Assembly (NCBI GenBank): GCA_964517465.1
Contig: CAZFEK010000003.1
Location: forward strand, 62,001-126,000
Reading direction: 5' to 3'
DNA from: JACPUX01 sp964517465
GTDB taxonomy: Bacteria; Pseudomonadota; Gammaproteobacteria; Burkholderiales; Casimicrobiaceae
DNA length: 64,000 nucleotides
The notes below the pieces were generated by a model. The model was given only the letters and a program-made list of their open reading frames with translations, ran no database searches and was not told where the DNA came from. Below, in pieces: positions 23,656 through 31,723 of this stretch (positions are counted from its first letter, which is position 1; every line of letters starts with the position of its first letter). The position numbers and the translations under genes were made by a program.

Positions 23656-24948
23656 ATGATCGGCACTGTTTATCGTATCTTTGGTCGAGCGCTGGTCCCG
23701 GCGCTGCTTGCCCGAATTTGGTGGCGGGGTCGCAAGGAGCCCGGCTATCGCACTCGTTGGCGCGAACGTCTGGGTCGATATGATGAACCCGCGCCGACCG
23801 AAACACCGCTGATTTGGATACATGCCGTCTCGCTGGGCGAAACCCGCGCCGTACAACCCCTGGTGTCGGCATTGCTTCAAGCCTACCCAGAAATTCGCAT
23901 CTTGCTCACCCACCTTACCGCGACCGGGCGGGAGGCGGGCGCCGCTTGGAAAAATCCGCGCGTTCTTCAAGCCTGGTTGCCTTGGGACTATCGCGGCGCA
24001 GTGAAGTCTTTCTTTGGACACTTCCGCCCGGTCGCGGGAATGCTGATGGAAACCGAAATCTGGCCGACCCTTCTTCGCGAGGCGCAGCACTTTGACGTGC
24101 CTGTGTATCTGCTCAATGCGCGCTTATCCGCCCGAAGCGCCCTGGGTTATCAGCGTTTGGGATCTTTCGGGCGGACCGCTTTCGCCTCGCTCGCCGGGGT
24201 AGCTGCGCAAACGTCGACGGATGCTGCTCGGCTCGCCGCGCTGGGTGCTCCTACACCGATCGTCACCGGCAACCTGAAGTTCGATTGCGCCGTGCCGGAT
24301 GCCGCCTTGCTGCTGGGAGCACGCTTGCGCGCGCTGTGGGGGGAAGCGCGGATGCTTTGGGTTGCGGGCAGCACGCGCGAAGGGGAGGAAGCGCTGATTC
24401 TTGACGCGCTGGCATCCCGCCCTCCGCTCGACAATCTGCTGCTAGTAATCGTGCCGCGCCATCCTCAGCGCTTCGAGGAAGTCGCTGCCCTCCTTGCGCG
24501 GCGCGGGTTGCGCTTTACTCGTCGCTCCCAGGAGCTCTCCCTGGACGATTCGGTTCAGGTCGTCTTGGGCGACACCATGGGCGAAATGCCGGCCTATTAT
24601 TCGGCCTCCGATTTGGCATTCATCGGCGGCAGTTTGTTGCCCTTTGGCGCGCACAATCTGATCGAAGCCTGCGCCGCGGGTAAGCCCGTCCTCCTCGGAC
24701 CCTCAGTCTTCAACTTTGCCGAAGCGGCCGCGCAAGCCATTGCTCATGGTGCGGCGGTTCAAGTCGCGGACTCTTCCCAGTTGCTCGCCGCGGTGCAAGA
24801 ACTCGCTGCCGATCCCTCCCGCAGGCGACAAATGGCCGACGCTGGGCTCGCTTTCACCGCGGCCCACCGCGGCGCGGCGCAGCGTCTATTGGGGTGGCTG
24901 AAACCCGCCCTGGATTCGCGGATCAACCCGCCACGAGGTAGCGGTTGA
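23656..24948 (+). CDS. waaA: 3-deoxy-D-manno-octulosonic acid (Kdo) transferase
   Basis: Transfers Kdo from CMP-Kdo to lipid IVA at the inner membrane. The 430-residue GT30 protein has a short N-terminal hydrophobic anchor, IHAVSLGETRAVQPL, the acidic METEIWP motif, NARLSARSALGYQRLG, VAGSTREGEE and FIGGSLLPFGAHNLIEAC near the donor site. The last 26 bp overlap the end of the convergent tolC-like gene. The ATG at 23656 follows the waaC stop closely, consistent with one transcript. Confidence 0.95.
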   Translation: MIGTVYRIFGRALVPALLARIWWRGRKEPGYRTRWRERLGRYDEPAPTETPLIWIHAVSLGETRAVQPLVSALLQAYPEIRILLTHLTATGREAGAAWKNPRVLQAWLPWDYRGAVKSFFGHFRPVAGMLMETEIWPTLLREAQHFDVPVYLLNARLSARSALGYQRLGSFGRTAFASLAGVAAQTSTDAARLAALGAPTPIVTGNLKFDCAVPDAALLLGARLRALWGEARMLWVAGSTREGEEALILDALASRPPLDNLLLVIVPRHPQRFEEVAALLARRGLRFTRRSQELSLDDSVQVVLGDTMGEMPAYYSASDLAFIGGSLLPFGAHNLIEACAAGKPVLLGPSVFNFAEAAAQAIAHGAAVQVADSSQLLAAVQELAADPSRRRQMADAGLAFTAAHRGAAQRLLGWLKPALDSRINPPRGSG

Positions 24949-26251
24949 AGGCTTCGAGGTCGACTTCGCGCAGCTCCCCGACGGCGGCCTTGAGTTTCAA
25001 GAGACTCATCAAATAAGTATAAGTGGCGGCGGCCAAGTCGCGCCGCACCTGGTAAACCTGCTGCTGCGCGTTGAGCACGTCAACGTTGGTGCGCACCCCC
25101 ACTTCCATGCCGACTCTCGACGAGGCGAGCGCAGTATCGGCAGAAACCAGCGCCTGCTGCAAGGCCTTGACCTGCGCAATGCCGTTGGTCACCCCTAGGT
25201 ACGCCTGCCGCGCCGAAAGCGAAGCCGCCCGCCGGGCGCCTTCGACATCCTGGCGAGACTTCTCCTGGTTGGCGGCGGCTTCCCTCACCTTGGAGCTCAA
25301 AGCGCCGCCGGCATAAAGCGGGATCGCCACTTGCAGGCCGATTTGCCCGGTTTTGGAATTGCTGCCGAAACTGCTCAAAGAGGATGCGCTGGAGCGCGTG
25401 TCGTTGTAGCTGGCCACCAGATCCAGCGTGGGCTGGTGTCCGGCACGGTTGCGGTCGACTTCCAAGCGCGCGATTTCGAGGGTCGCCTCCGCAATCCGCA
25501 CGGCCCATCCCGCCTTTTCGGCACGTTCCACCCAAGAGTCCATGCTCGCGGGGTCGGGGCCGCGCAGTTCGAGCGCCGGTCCTAATACGCTGAGCGACTT
25601 GGGGATCCTCCCGATGATGGACTGCAGGGCGCGGTACTTGATTTCGCGATCGTTTTGCGCGGCGATTTCCTGCGCCACGATCTGATCGTATTTGGCTTGC
25701 GCCTCATTGGTGTCGGTGATGGTGGCCGTGCCGACTTCGAAATTGCGCTTCGCCTGCGCCAGTTGCTGGCTTACCGCAGCCTTCTGAGCTGCGGCCAAGC
25801 TGACGCCATCGGCCGCCAGCAGCGCATCAAAATAGGCCTGTGCCACACGCAAGGCCAAATCCTGTTCCGCCGCACCCAGCACAAAATCGGCCTGCCCGAC
25901 TTGCTGCTTGGCTTGGTCGTAGGCGATGAAATTCTGCATTCGATACAAAGGCTGGCTCGCCGAAAGCGTGAACCCGTGGCTGTGGTAGTCCCGCTCGGTA
26001 TCGAGCGGCGGTTCGGACTTGATGCGGGAATCCAGGTTGGTCTGCGTAACGTTAGCCGACAAACTCACGTTGGGAAGCAACCCGGCCCGGCCTTGTACCG
26101 CTTTTTCTTGCGTGGCGCGCCAGGTCGCGCGGGCTGCCGCCAAGGCCGCGTCCTGGGTCACGGCTTCGCGATAGATCTGCAACAGGTCCTCGGCCAGAAC
26201 TGCGGGCGCCGCGCAAAGACCGAGGGCAAGAGCCAAGATTCGAAGTTTCAT
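24923..26251 (-). CDS. tolC: TolC-family outer-membrane efflux channel
   Basis: Forms the trimeric outer-membrane exit duct for efflux or type I secretion. The 442 residues begin at the ATG at 26251 with a signal peptide (1-19, cleavage after VLA). Two repeated OEP domains follow, rich in long helices, with YREAVTQDAALAAARATWRA and its C-terminal counterpart. The length fits TolC. In direction of transcription it follows the RND pump and methyltransferase genes. It converges on waaA with a 26-bp overlap and no room for a separate terminator. Confidence 0.92.
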   Translation of the reverse strand: MKLRILALALGLCAAPAVLAEDLLQIYREAVTQDAALAAARATWRATQEKAVQGRAGLLPNVSLSANVTQTNLDSRIKSEPPLDTERDYHSHGFTLSASQPLYRMQNFIAYDQAKQQVGQADFVLGAAEQDLALRVAQAYFDALLAADGVSLAAAQKAAVSQQLAQAKRNFEVGTATITDTNEAQAKYDQIVAQEIAAQNDREIKYRALQSIIGRIPKSLSVLGPALELRGPDPASMDSWVERAEKAGWAVRIAEATLEIARLEVDRNRAGHQPTLDLVASYNDTRSSASSLSSFGSNSKTGQIGLQVAIPLYAGGALSSKVREAAANQEKSRQDVEGARRAASLSARQAYLGVTNGIAQVKALQQALVSADTALASSRVGMEVGVRTNVDVLNAQQQVYQVRRDLAAATYTYLMSLLKLKAAVGELREVDLEAFNRYLVAG

Positions 26252-26313
26252 TGGTTTTCCGTTTCCTTTGTGAAGACTCGATGGTGGCGCAGCGAAACTC
26301 GCCGGGCCGAGCC

Positions 26314-26967
26314 TCAGAAGACGAAGCGCTCGGACTCCAAGGCGTTGGCCAAGGGATCGAGGCAAGTTTCGAAAAGCGTCTGCCCGCGCACGCTGCCGTC
26401 TTCGCGCTTCTGCAGCAACTGGGCGGTCATCACCGGCGCCTCGCCGGTGACGATGAACATCCGCCCGCCGGGGCGAAGGCTGTTCAGAGCCGCTTCTGGC
26501 AGCACTGGGCTTGAGGCGGTAAACACCGTGACATCGTAGGGTCCGTTTTCGTTCCAGCCGCGCGCCGCGTCGCCGACGATCAAGGTGACGTTATTCACGC
26601 TATGCTGGGTGAGGCGCTTTTGCGCCAGCGCCGAGAGCTCGGCATCGATCTCGACGCTGACGACCTGCAGCGCTCGATGCGCCAGCAACGCCGTCAGGTA
26701 ACCGCTGCCCGTGCCAACCTCCAAAACCCGCTCACCTGGCTTGACCGCCAGCTCCTGAATCACCCTGGCCTCGAGCTTGGGCTGCCACATCTTTTTGCCA
26801 TTAAGGAGCGGCAATTCCAAATCAGCAAAGGCCAACGCCTGATAGGCTGGCGAGACATACTCCTCGCGCTTCACTTTGCGCAGCAAATTGAGCACCTCGG
26901 GGTCCAGCACGTCCCAGGTGCGAATCTGTTGTTCGATCATGTTGTGACGGGCTAGCTCGAAGTCCAT
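26314..26967 (-). CDS. Protein-L-isoaspartate O-methyltransferase-like protein
   Basis: A 217-residue class I SAM-dependent methyltransferase. The SAM loop is VLEVGTGSGYLTALLAHRA and the acidic end of strand 2 is VSVEID. Overall organisation and length match Pcm. However, the segment in front of the SAM loop, where true Pcm enzymes carry a conserved GxGxTISQP motif, reads LLNGKKMWQPKLEARV here, so isoaspartate repair may not be its function. Proteins of this divergent kind often sit next to tolC and waaA in betaproteobacteria. It is on the strand of the efflux genes, 44 nt beyond the pump and 62 nt before tolC. Confidence 0.85.
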   Translation of the reverse strand: MDFELARHNMIEQQIRTWDVLDPEVLNLLRKVKREEYVSPAYQALAFADLELPLLNGKKMWQPKLEARVIQELAVKPGERVLEVGTGSGYLTALLAHRALQVVSVEIDAELSALAQKRLTQHSVNNVTLIVGDAARGWNENGPYDVTVFTASSPVLPEAALNSLRPGGRMFIVTGEAPVMTAQLLQKREDGSVRGQTLFETCLDPLANALESERFVF

Positions 26968-27011
26968 GGTTCAATCCAAGTCCGATAAGGGGTCTCACGC
27001 AAGGCCCTGAA

Positions 27012-30000
27012 TTATACCAGCTTGTCCAGGGGCGACGCGGCCGGCAGGGCACCTCCCGCGGTCAGCGACGCTTTCCCGCCGCGGTGGGACCAGCGGTCGA
27101 GATAGGAATAAATGACCGGCACCACCACCAGGGTCAGCAAGGTCGAGGTAATCACTCCGCCGATGATGGCCCGCCCCATGGTGGCATTGCCCTCGCCGCC
27201 TTCCCCCACACCCAACGCCAAAGGCAGCATGCCAAATATCATCGCGGCCGTGGTCATCAAAATGGGTCTGAGGCGAACTTGGCCGGCGGCGGCAATCGCC
27301 TCGTCGAGGCTATGGCCCTCCCGGCGCGCCTGATTGGTGAAATCCACCAGCAGAATGGCATTTTTGGTCACCAGACCCATCAACATGATGAAGCCGATGA
27401 TCGAGAAGATGTTCAGCGTGCTGCCGGTGATGAGCAGCGCCAGAAACACCCCGATCAAGGACAAGGGCAGCGACGCCATGATGGCGAGCGGTTGCAGAAA
27501 GCTGCCAAATTGTGAGGCGAGGATGAGGTAGATGAAGACCACTGCCATGCCCAGGGCCATCAGCGCATAAACGAAGGACTCTTCCATGTCTTTGGTCGAT
27601 CCGCCAACGTGGAAGCGGTAACCCGGCGGCAGTTCCATTTTTTTGGTCAAGGCGGTCACCTCATTGCCGGCATCGCCCGCTGGCCGTCCTTCGACGTTGG
27701 CGGAGATGGTCACCATGCGCTGCAAGTCCAGCCGCTCGATGGACTTGGGCGAGGAGGTCGGCACCAAGTCGGCCACCTGGCGCAGCGGCACCACGCGCGG
27801 TGCGCCGGCGCCACTGCCGGCGACCAGGGGAATCTCGCCCAAGTCAGCAAGCGCCCGACGGTCGCGTTCGGCCAGACGCACCGTAACATCGTAATTCTGG
27901 CCGTCAGGGGCGAGCCAGGTGGTCACCGCGTCGCCCGCGATCAGCGGCCGCGCCGCGGCGGCGATTTGGCCCACCGACAAACCCAGGTCGCTGGCCAGAT
28001 CGCGGTTCACGCGAATCGCCAGCGTCGGGTTGGCCGCCTTCTCGCTGCTCTCCACGTCGGTAACGCCTTTCACCCCGGCGATTTGCTGCTGAATGGACTT
28101 GGATAACCGCGTGAGCTCGCTGGAATCGGGCCCCAGCACCGCCAATTGAATGGGTTTGTTCCAACCGACGGACAGTTCGACTCCGGCAATGGGGCGCACG
28201 CGCTCGCGAAAGGCATTTTCCAGTTCAGTCTGGGTTTTTTGCCTCGCAGCCCGAGGCTGCAACTGAACGTTGATGAAAGCAGTGTTCTTGCCATTGTTGG
28301 TGCCGACGCGCGAGTAAACGAGGCGCACTTCCGGGAAATCCCTCAAGGCCTGCTCCACTTGCGCAGTCTTGGCCTCGGTATAGGCGAGGCTGGAGCCGAC
28401 GGGAGTCGATAGCCTCAGGGTCAGTTCGGATTCATCCGACTTGGGGATGAACTCGCTGCCGATCAGGGGCACCAAGAAGAAGCTCCCGACAAAGCTGAGG
28501 GAAGCGATGACGAGCACTTTGCCGCGATGCTGCAAGGCCCAGCCCAGCACGCGCCCATAGGTCCCGTGCGCTCCTTGAACCAAGGATTCGAAGCGATCCA
28601 TCAAGCGCTTGAGCCATGGCAGGCGCTTGAACCGGTTCTCGGGCGGATCTGCCCAAACACTGGACAACATTGGATCCAGCGTGAAACTCACGAACAAGGA
28701 AACCAGAACCGCGACGGTGACCGTGATTCCGAATTGGTAGAAGAACCGCCCGATGATGCCGCCCATAAACGCGACGGGCAAAAAGACCGCGACAATGGCA
28801 AAAGTGGTCGCCATCACCGCCAGACCGATCTCGTCGGTGCCTTCCCGCGCCGCGGTGAGGTGGTCTTTGCCCATGGCGAGGTGGCGAACGATGTTCTCCC
28901 GCACCACGATGGCATCGTCGATCAAGAGCCCGATGCACAGTGACAGTGCCATGAGGGTGAGGAAATTCAGGGTGAAACCGAAGGCAAATAGCGCTGTAAA
29001 GGTCGCGATCACGGCTATGGGCAGAGTAAGCCCGGTGATTACCGTGCTGCGCCAGGAATGAAGGAACAAAAAAACGATCAGCACCGTCAGCAAGGCGCCT
29101 TCGAGGATGGTTTGCTGCACGTTGCTGACCGCGGACTGAATGAAGCGCGCGTTGTTCGAGAGCACTTGCACCTTGACATCCGGTGGCAGTTCTTTCTTGA
29201 GTGCGTCCACGGCCTCGATCAGTCCGGCGCCGACTTCAACGGTGTTGCTACCGCGGATCTTCACCATCTCCAGGCTGACGGCACGCTGCCCGTCGACTCG
29301 CGCAATCGAGCTTTCCTCGGCTTGGCCATCGACCAAGTGCGCGACCTGGTCGAGGTAAATCGGCACTCCATTGCGTCGTGCGACGATAATCCGGCCGAAA
29401 GCTTCCGGGCTGGGGAGGCGGCCCTCGACCCGAACCAGCCTCTCCTCGCGGCCGAGGCTTACCGAACCCGCGGGCATATCCTGGTTTTCGGAGCGCAACG
29501 CGGCGATGACCTGATCCACCCCGATGCTCAAAGCACGCATCGCCTCGGGCTTGAGCTGAACCTGGACTTCGCGCTTCACGCCGCCGCTGAGCGTCACCGT
29601 TCCCACGCCGCGGACATTTTCCATCCGCTTCTTGACCAGCTGCTCGGCAAGACTCGTGAGCTCGCGCAAGCTGCGCTTCTCCGAGCTCAGTGCGATGCTG
29701 ACCACGGGCTGATCGTCGTCGCTGTCGGCTTTGGAAATGTAGGGATCTTTTGCGTCGCGAGGAAAACTCGGTCGAATTTGCGAGAGTTTGTCACGCACCT
29801 CCTGCATGGCAACATTGATGTCGGTTTTGAGATCGAACTCGACGATCACCAGGCTGCTGCCTTCGCGCGAGCGGGAACGAATGTGACGCACCCCGTTGAC
29901 CGGATTGAGCGCGTCCTCGATCTTCTTGGACAAATCGGTCTCCACCGCTTCGGGGGAAGCGCCCGGATAGGCGACATACACCACGGCGATGGGTATGTCC

Positions 30001-30119
30001 ACGTCAGGCATCTGGTCGATGGCGAGACGATGGTAAGAGAACAAACCGAGTACCAAAAGCGCCACCATCATCATGGTGGCAAATACGGGGTTCTTGATGC
30101 TGATGCGCGTGATCCACAT
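27012..30119 (-). CDS. RND-family efflux pump, inner-membrane transporter (AcrB/MexB-like)
   Basis: Proton-driven trimeric transporter that expels hydrophobic compounds through a TolC channel. The 1035 residues have 12 predicted membrane helices in two symmetric halves with two large periplasmic loops. Signatures include ISIKNPVFATMMMVALLVLG at the N-terminus, PGASPEAVETDLSKKIEDAL, the proton-relay helix GLLIDDAIVVRENIVRH and LVTKNAILLVDFTNQARREG. These fit the HAE1 drug-efflux group rather than metal pumps. Its gene follows the MFP gene by 63 nt and precedes the Pcm-like gene. Substrates cannot be read from sequence. Confidence 0.94.
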   Translation of the reverse strand: MWITRISIKNPVFATMMMVALLVLGLFSYHRLAIDQMPDVDIPIAVVYVAYPGASPEAVETDLSKKIEDALNPVNGVRHIRSRSREGSSLVIVEFDLKTDINVAMQEVRDKLSQIRPSFPRDAKDPYISKADSDDDQPVVSIALSSEKRSLRELTSLAEQLVKKRMENVRGVGTVTLSGGVKREVQVQLKPEAMRALSIGVDQVIAALRSENQDMPAGSVSLGREERLVRVEGRLPSPEAFGRIIVARRNGVPIYLDQVAHLVDGQAEESSIARVDGQRAVSLEMVKIRGSNTVEVGAGLIEAVDALKKELPPDVKVQVLSNNARFIQSAVSNVQQTILEGALLTVLIVFLFLHSWRSTVITGLTLPIAVIATFTALFAFGFTLNFLTLMALSLCIGLLIDDAIVVRENIVRHLAMGKDHLTAAREGTDEIGLAVMATTFAIVAVFLPVAFMGGIIGRFFYQFGITVTVAVLVSLFVSFTLDPMLSSVWADPPENRFKRLPWLKRLMDRFESLVQGAHGTYGRVLGWALQHRGKVLVIASLSFVGSFFLVPLIGSEFIPKSDESELTLRLSTPVGSSLAYTEAKTAQVEQALRDFPEVRLVYSRVGTNNGKNTAFINVQLQPRAARQKTQTELENAFRERVRPIAGVELSVGWNKPIQLAVLGPDSSELTRLSKSIQQQIAGVKGVTDVESSEKAANPTLAIRVNRDLASDLGLSVGQIAAAARPLIAGDAVTTWLAPDGQNYDVTVRLAERDRRALADLGEIPLVAGSGAGAPRVVPLRQVADLVPTSSPKSIERLDLQRMVTISANVEGRPAGDAGNEVTALTKKMELPPGYRFHVGGSTKDMEESFVYALMALGMAVVFIYLILASQFGSFLQPLAIMASLPLSLIGVFLALLITGSTLNIFSIIGFIMLMGLVTKNAILLVDFTNQARREGHSLDEAIAAAGQVRLRPILMTTAAMIFGMLPLALGVGEGGEGNATMGRAIIGGVITSTLLTLVVVPVIYSYLDRWSHRGGKASLTAGGALPAASPLDKLV

Positions 30120-30182
30120 GGCCTTAGTCCCTGTTCGTGGGAATTCTTCGGGCGCCCATCCGGCGCCCCGGCGAGACTGCGA

Positions 30183-31343
30183 TTAGCGTGCCGCGACCGG
30201 GCCGGGCTGCAGCGGTTCGGTCTTGACCTTGCCGGCCTGACCCTCTTTGATGAGATCGAATTTTCCGGCCAGGACCCAAGTTTCTTGGGACACGCCGCGC
30301 ACGACCTCGACTCGGCCTTGGGTGTCGTCCCGCTGCCCCAGTGCGAGCCTACGGCGAGTCAACTTGCCGTCTTCCAGGAGCCAGGCGTAGTTCTCGCCGT
30401 TCTCGCTGCGCACCGCGGTCATCGGCAAGGTCGGCACGGGCTGCGTCGCGGCGAGCTCGATCTCGCCGTTGGCGAACATCCCGGCTTTCAGTCTCGCCCC
30501 TGGGTTTGCCAAACTGACATAAACCATGATGGAGCGCGTTCCCGGTTCGGCCATCGGGTTGATCCTGGTGATTCGCCCGCCAAATGACTCTTCGCCAAAA
30601 CCGTCGACCCGCAAGCTCACCGCCATGCCGGGCTTCACCCGCGGCACATCGACCGCGGGCATCGGTGCCTGGAGTTCCAGTTCGCCAAGGTCCACCACGG
30701 TAAAAAGCGGCGCCTCCACTGAGACGCGCTCGCCGACGAGCACATGGCGCTTGGCGACGATGCCGGCGAGGGGAGTGCTCACCGTTGCGTCCGCCAGGGC
30801 CTTGCGCGCCAGCCGCGCCTGAGCCTCCCAGGCCTGCTGCGTGCCGCGGTTGGTGTCATAAGCGCTCACCGCGTTGTCGTAAGCATTCTGCGAAATGAAC
30901 CCCTGTTTGAGCAGCGCCTGGTTGTTGGCGCGGTTCTTTTCTGCCAGCGCCAGTTGCGCCCGCCCAGATTCCTGATTGCCGATCTTCTCCGCCAGGCGGG
31001 TTTCCAAATCAGCGGTATCAAACTGCGCCAGTATCTGACCCGCCGCCACGGCATCACCTTCCCGCGCGGAAAGCGTTTTGATTTCGCCCGAAACCTTGGC
31101 CTTAACTACCGTTTGACGCAAGGGCTGCAGGCTCCCCGAAACCCTCAGTCTTGGCCGCAGGGCAACGGCTTCAAGGCGTGTTAGGTCCGCCGGGGAAAAC
31201 TCCAAGGTCACCGGCGCATTCTTGGCCTCGGGAACCGAGGCCTTTTTGCTGGCGCGAGCGACGATGCCGCCGCTGACCAGACCCACCGCAAGCACCACGC
31301 CCAGAACCCAAACCACCCGTTTCTTCGTCATCTTGATCATCAT
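30183..31343 (-). CDS. RND efflux periplasmic adaptor (membrane fusion protein)
   Basis: Bridges the pump and the TolC channel. I start at the ATG at 31343 (386 residues) because AAGGGAG lies just upstream; the frame is open well beyond it but has no start with a ribosome site. A membrane anchor (about 8-27) is followed by a barrel-sandwich lipoyl domain in two halves (VVKAKVSGEIKTLSAREGDAVAAGQ and, after the hairpin, VSTPLAGIVAKRHVLVGERV), a helical hairpin with SQNAYDNA, and beta-barrel domains. No lipobox cysteine is seen, so it is anchored by the helix. Confidence 0.92.
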   Translation of the reverse strand: MMIKMTKKRVVWVLGVVLAVGLVSGGIVARASKKASVPEAKNAPVTLEFSPADLTRLEAVALRPRLRVSGSLQPLRQTVVKAKVSGEIKTLSAREGDAVAAGQILAQFDTADLETRLAEKIGNQESGRAQLALAEKNRANNQALLKQGFISQNAYDNAVSAYDTNRGTQQAWEAQARLARKALADATVSTPLAGIVAKRHVLVGERVSVEAPLFTVVDLGELELQAPMPAVDVPRVKPGMAVSLRVDGFGEESFGGRITRINPMAEPGTRSIMVYVSLANPGARLKAGMFANGEIELAATQPVPTLPMTAVRSENGENYAWLLEDGKLTRRRLALGQRDDTQGRVEVVRGVSQETWVLAGKFDLIKEGQAGKVKTEPLQPGPVAAR

Positions 31344-31359
31344 CGACTCCCTTCCCTTT

Positions 31360-31382
31360 GCTCCGGACGGATGATCCGGAGC
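31360..31382. repeat. Inverted repeat in the leader of the efflux adaptor gene
   Basis: Perfect 8-bp half-sites GCTCCGGA and TCCGGAGC separated by 7 bp lie 17 bp upstream of the adaptor start codon. It could be a repressor operator or a leader hairpin that lies just before the ribosome-binding site. Confidence 0.5.
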
Positions 31383-31564
31383 TCCATGGCCGCCACCCCC
31401 GGCTGCACATTGGATGCGCCGGGTTCCGGAATTGGATGGCGGGAGACTAAATCTCCGAGCCGGCCGCCGAAACCCCGTTGCGACGAATTGCGGAAACCAA
31501 GGGTTGATTGCGAGATTCGCGGGACAGAACGCAAGGATCTGCTGCCGCAGACGGCGACTGCGGT

Positions 31565-31593
31565 TTGACAAAGCCCAAGCTCAAGCAGATAAT
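31565..31593 (+). promoter_or_regulatory. Strong sigma-70 promoter of the Liv operon
   Basis: A consensus TTGACA (31565-31570), 17-bp spacer and GATAAT (31588-31593, 5/6 match) lie about 130 bp before the binding-protein gene. Predicted transcription starts near 31600. High-expression codon choice in the gene downstream fits a strong promoter. Confidence 0.65.
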
Positions 31594-31670
31594 CCCTGCC
31601 TTGTTTTTTGCGTCGGGAAGGCCGACTTCGCCCGCAAATCACCAACGCGAGGGCCAAGCCGAGATTTCCC

Positions 31671-31694
31671 CTAGTACATTTGCGCCCGTACTAG
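31671..31694 (+). repeat. Inverted repeat in the leader of the binding-protein gene
   Basis: Seven-base half-sites CTAGTAC and GTACTAG enclose a 10-nt loop, ending 29 bp before the ATG and about 15 bp before the purine-rich ribosome site. It could fold in the mRNA leader or bind a dimeric regulator. Confidence 0.5.
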
Positions 31695-31723
31695 TTCTAT
31701 ACACTCGGAGAGGAGAACCACGA

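Larger units (their letters stand above)
31344..31723. promoter_or_regulatory. Divergent regulatory region of the RND efflux and Liv transport operons
   Basis: This 380-bp gap has no gene but several structured sites. Towards the efflux genes are an inverted repeat GCTCCGGA-N7-TCCGGAGC (31360-31382) and a direct repeat ATTGGATG at 31409-31416 and 31431-31438, 22 bp apart. Towards the Liv genes are a sigma-70 promoter (31565-31593) and an inverted repeat CTAGTAC-N10-GTACTAG (31671-31694). GGAGAGGAG precedes the binding-protein ATG. Confidence 0.6.
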
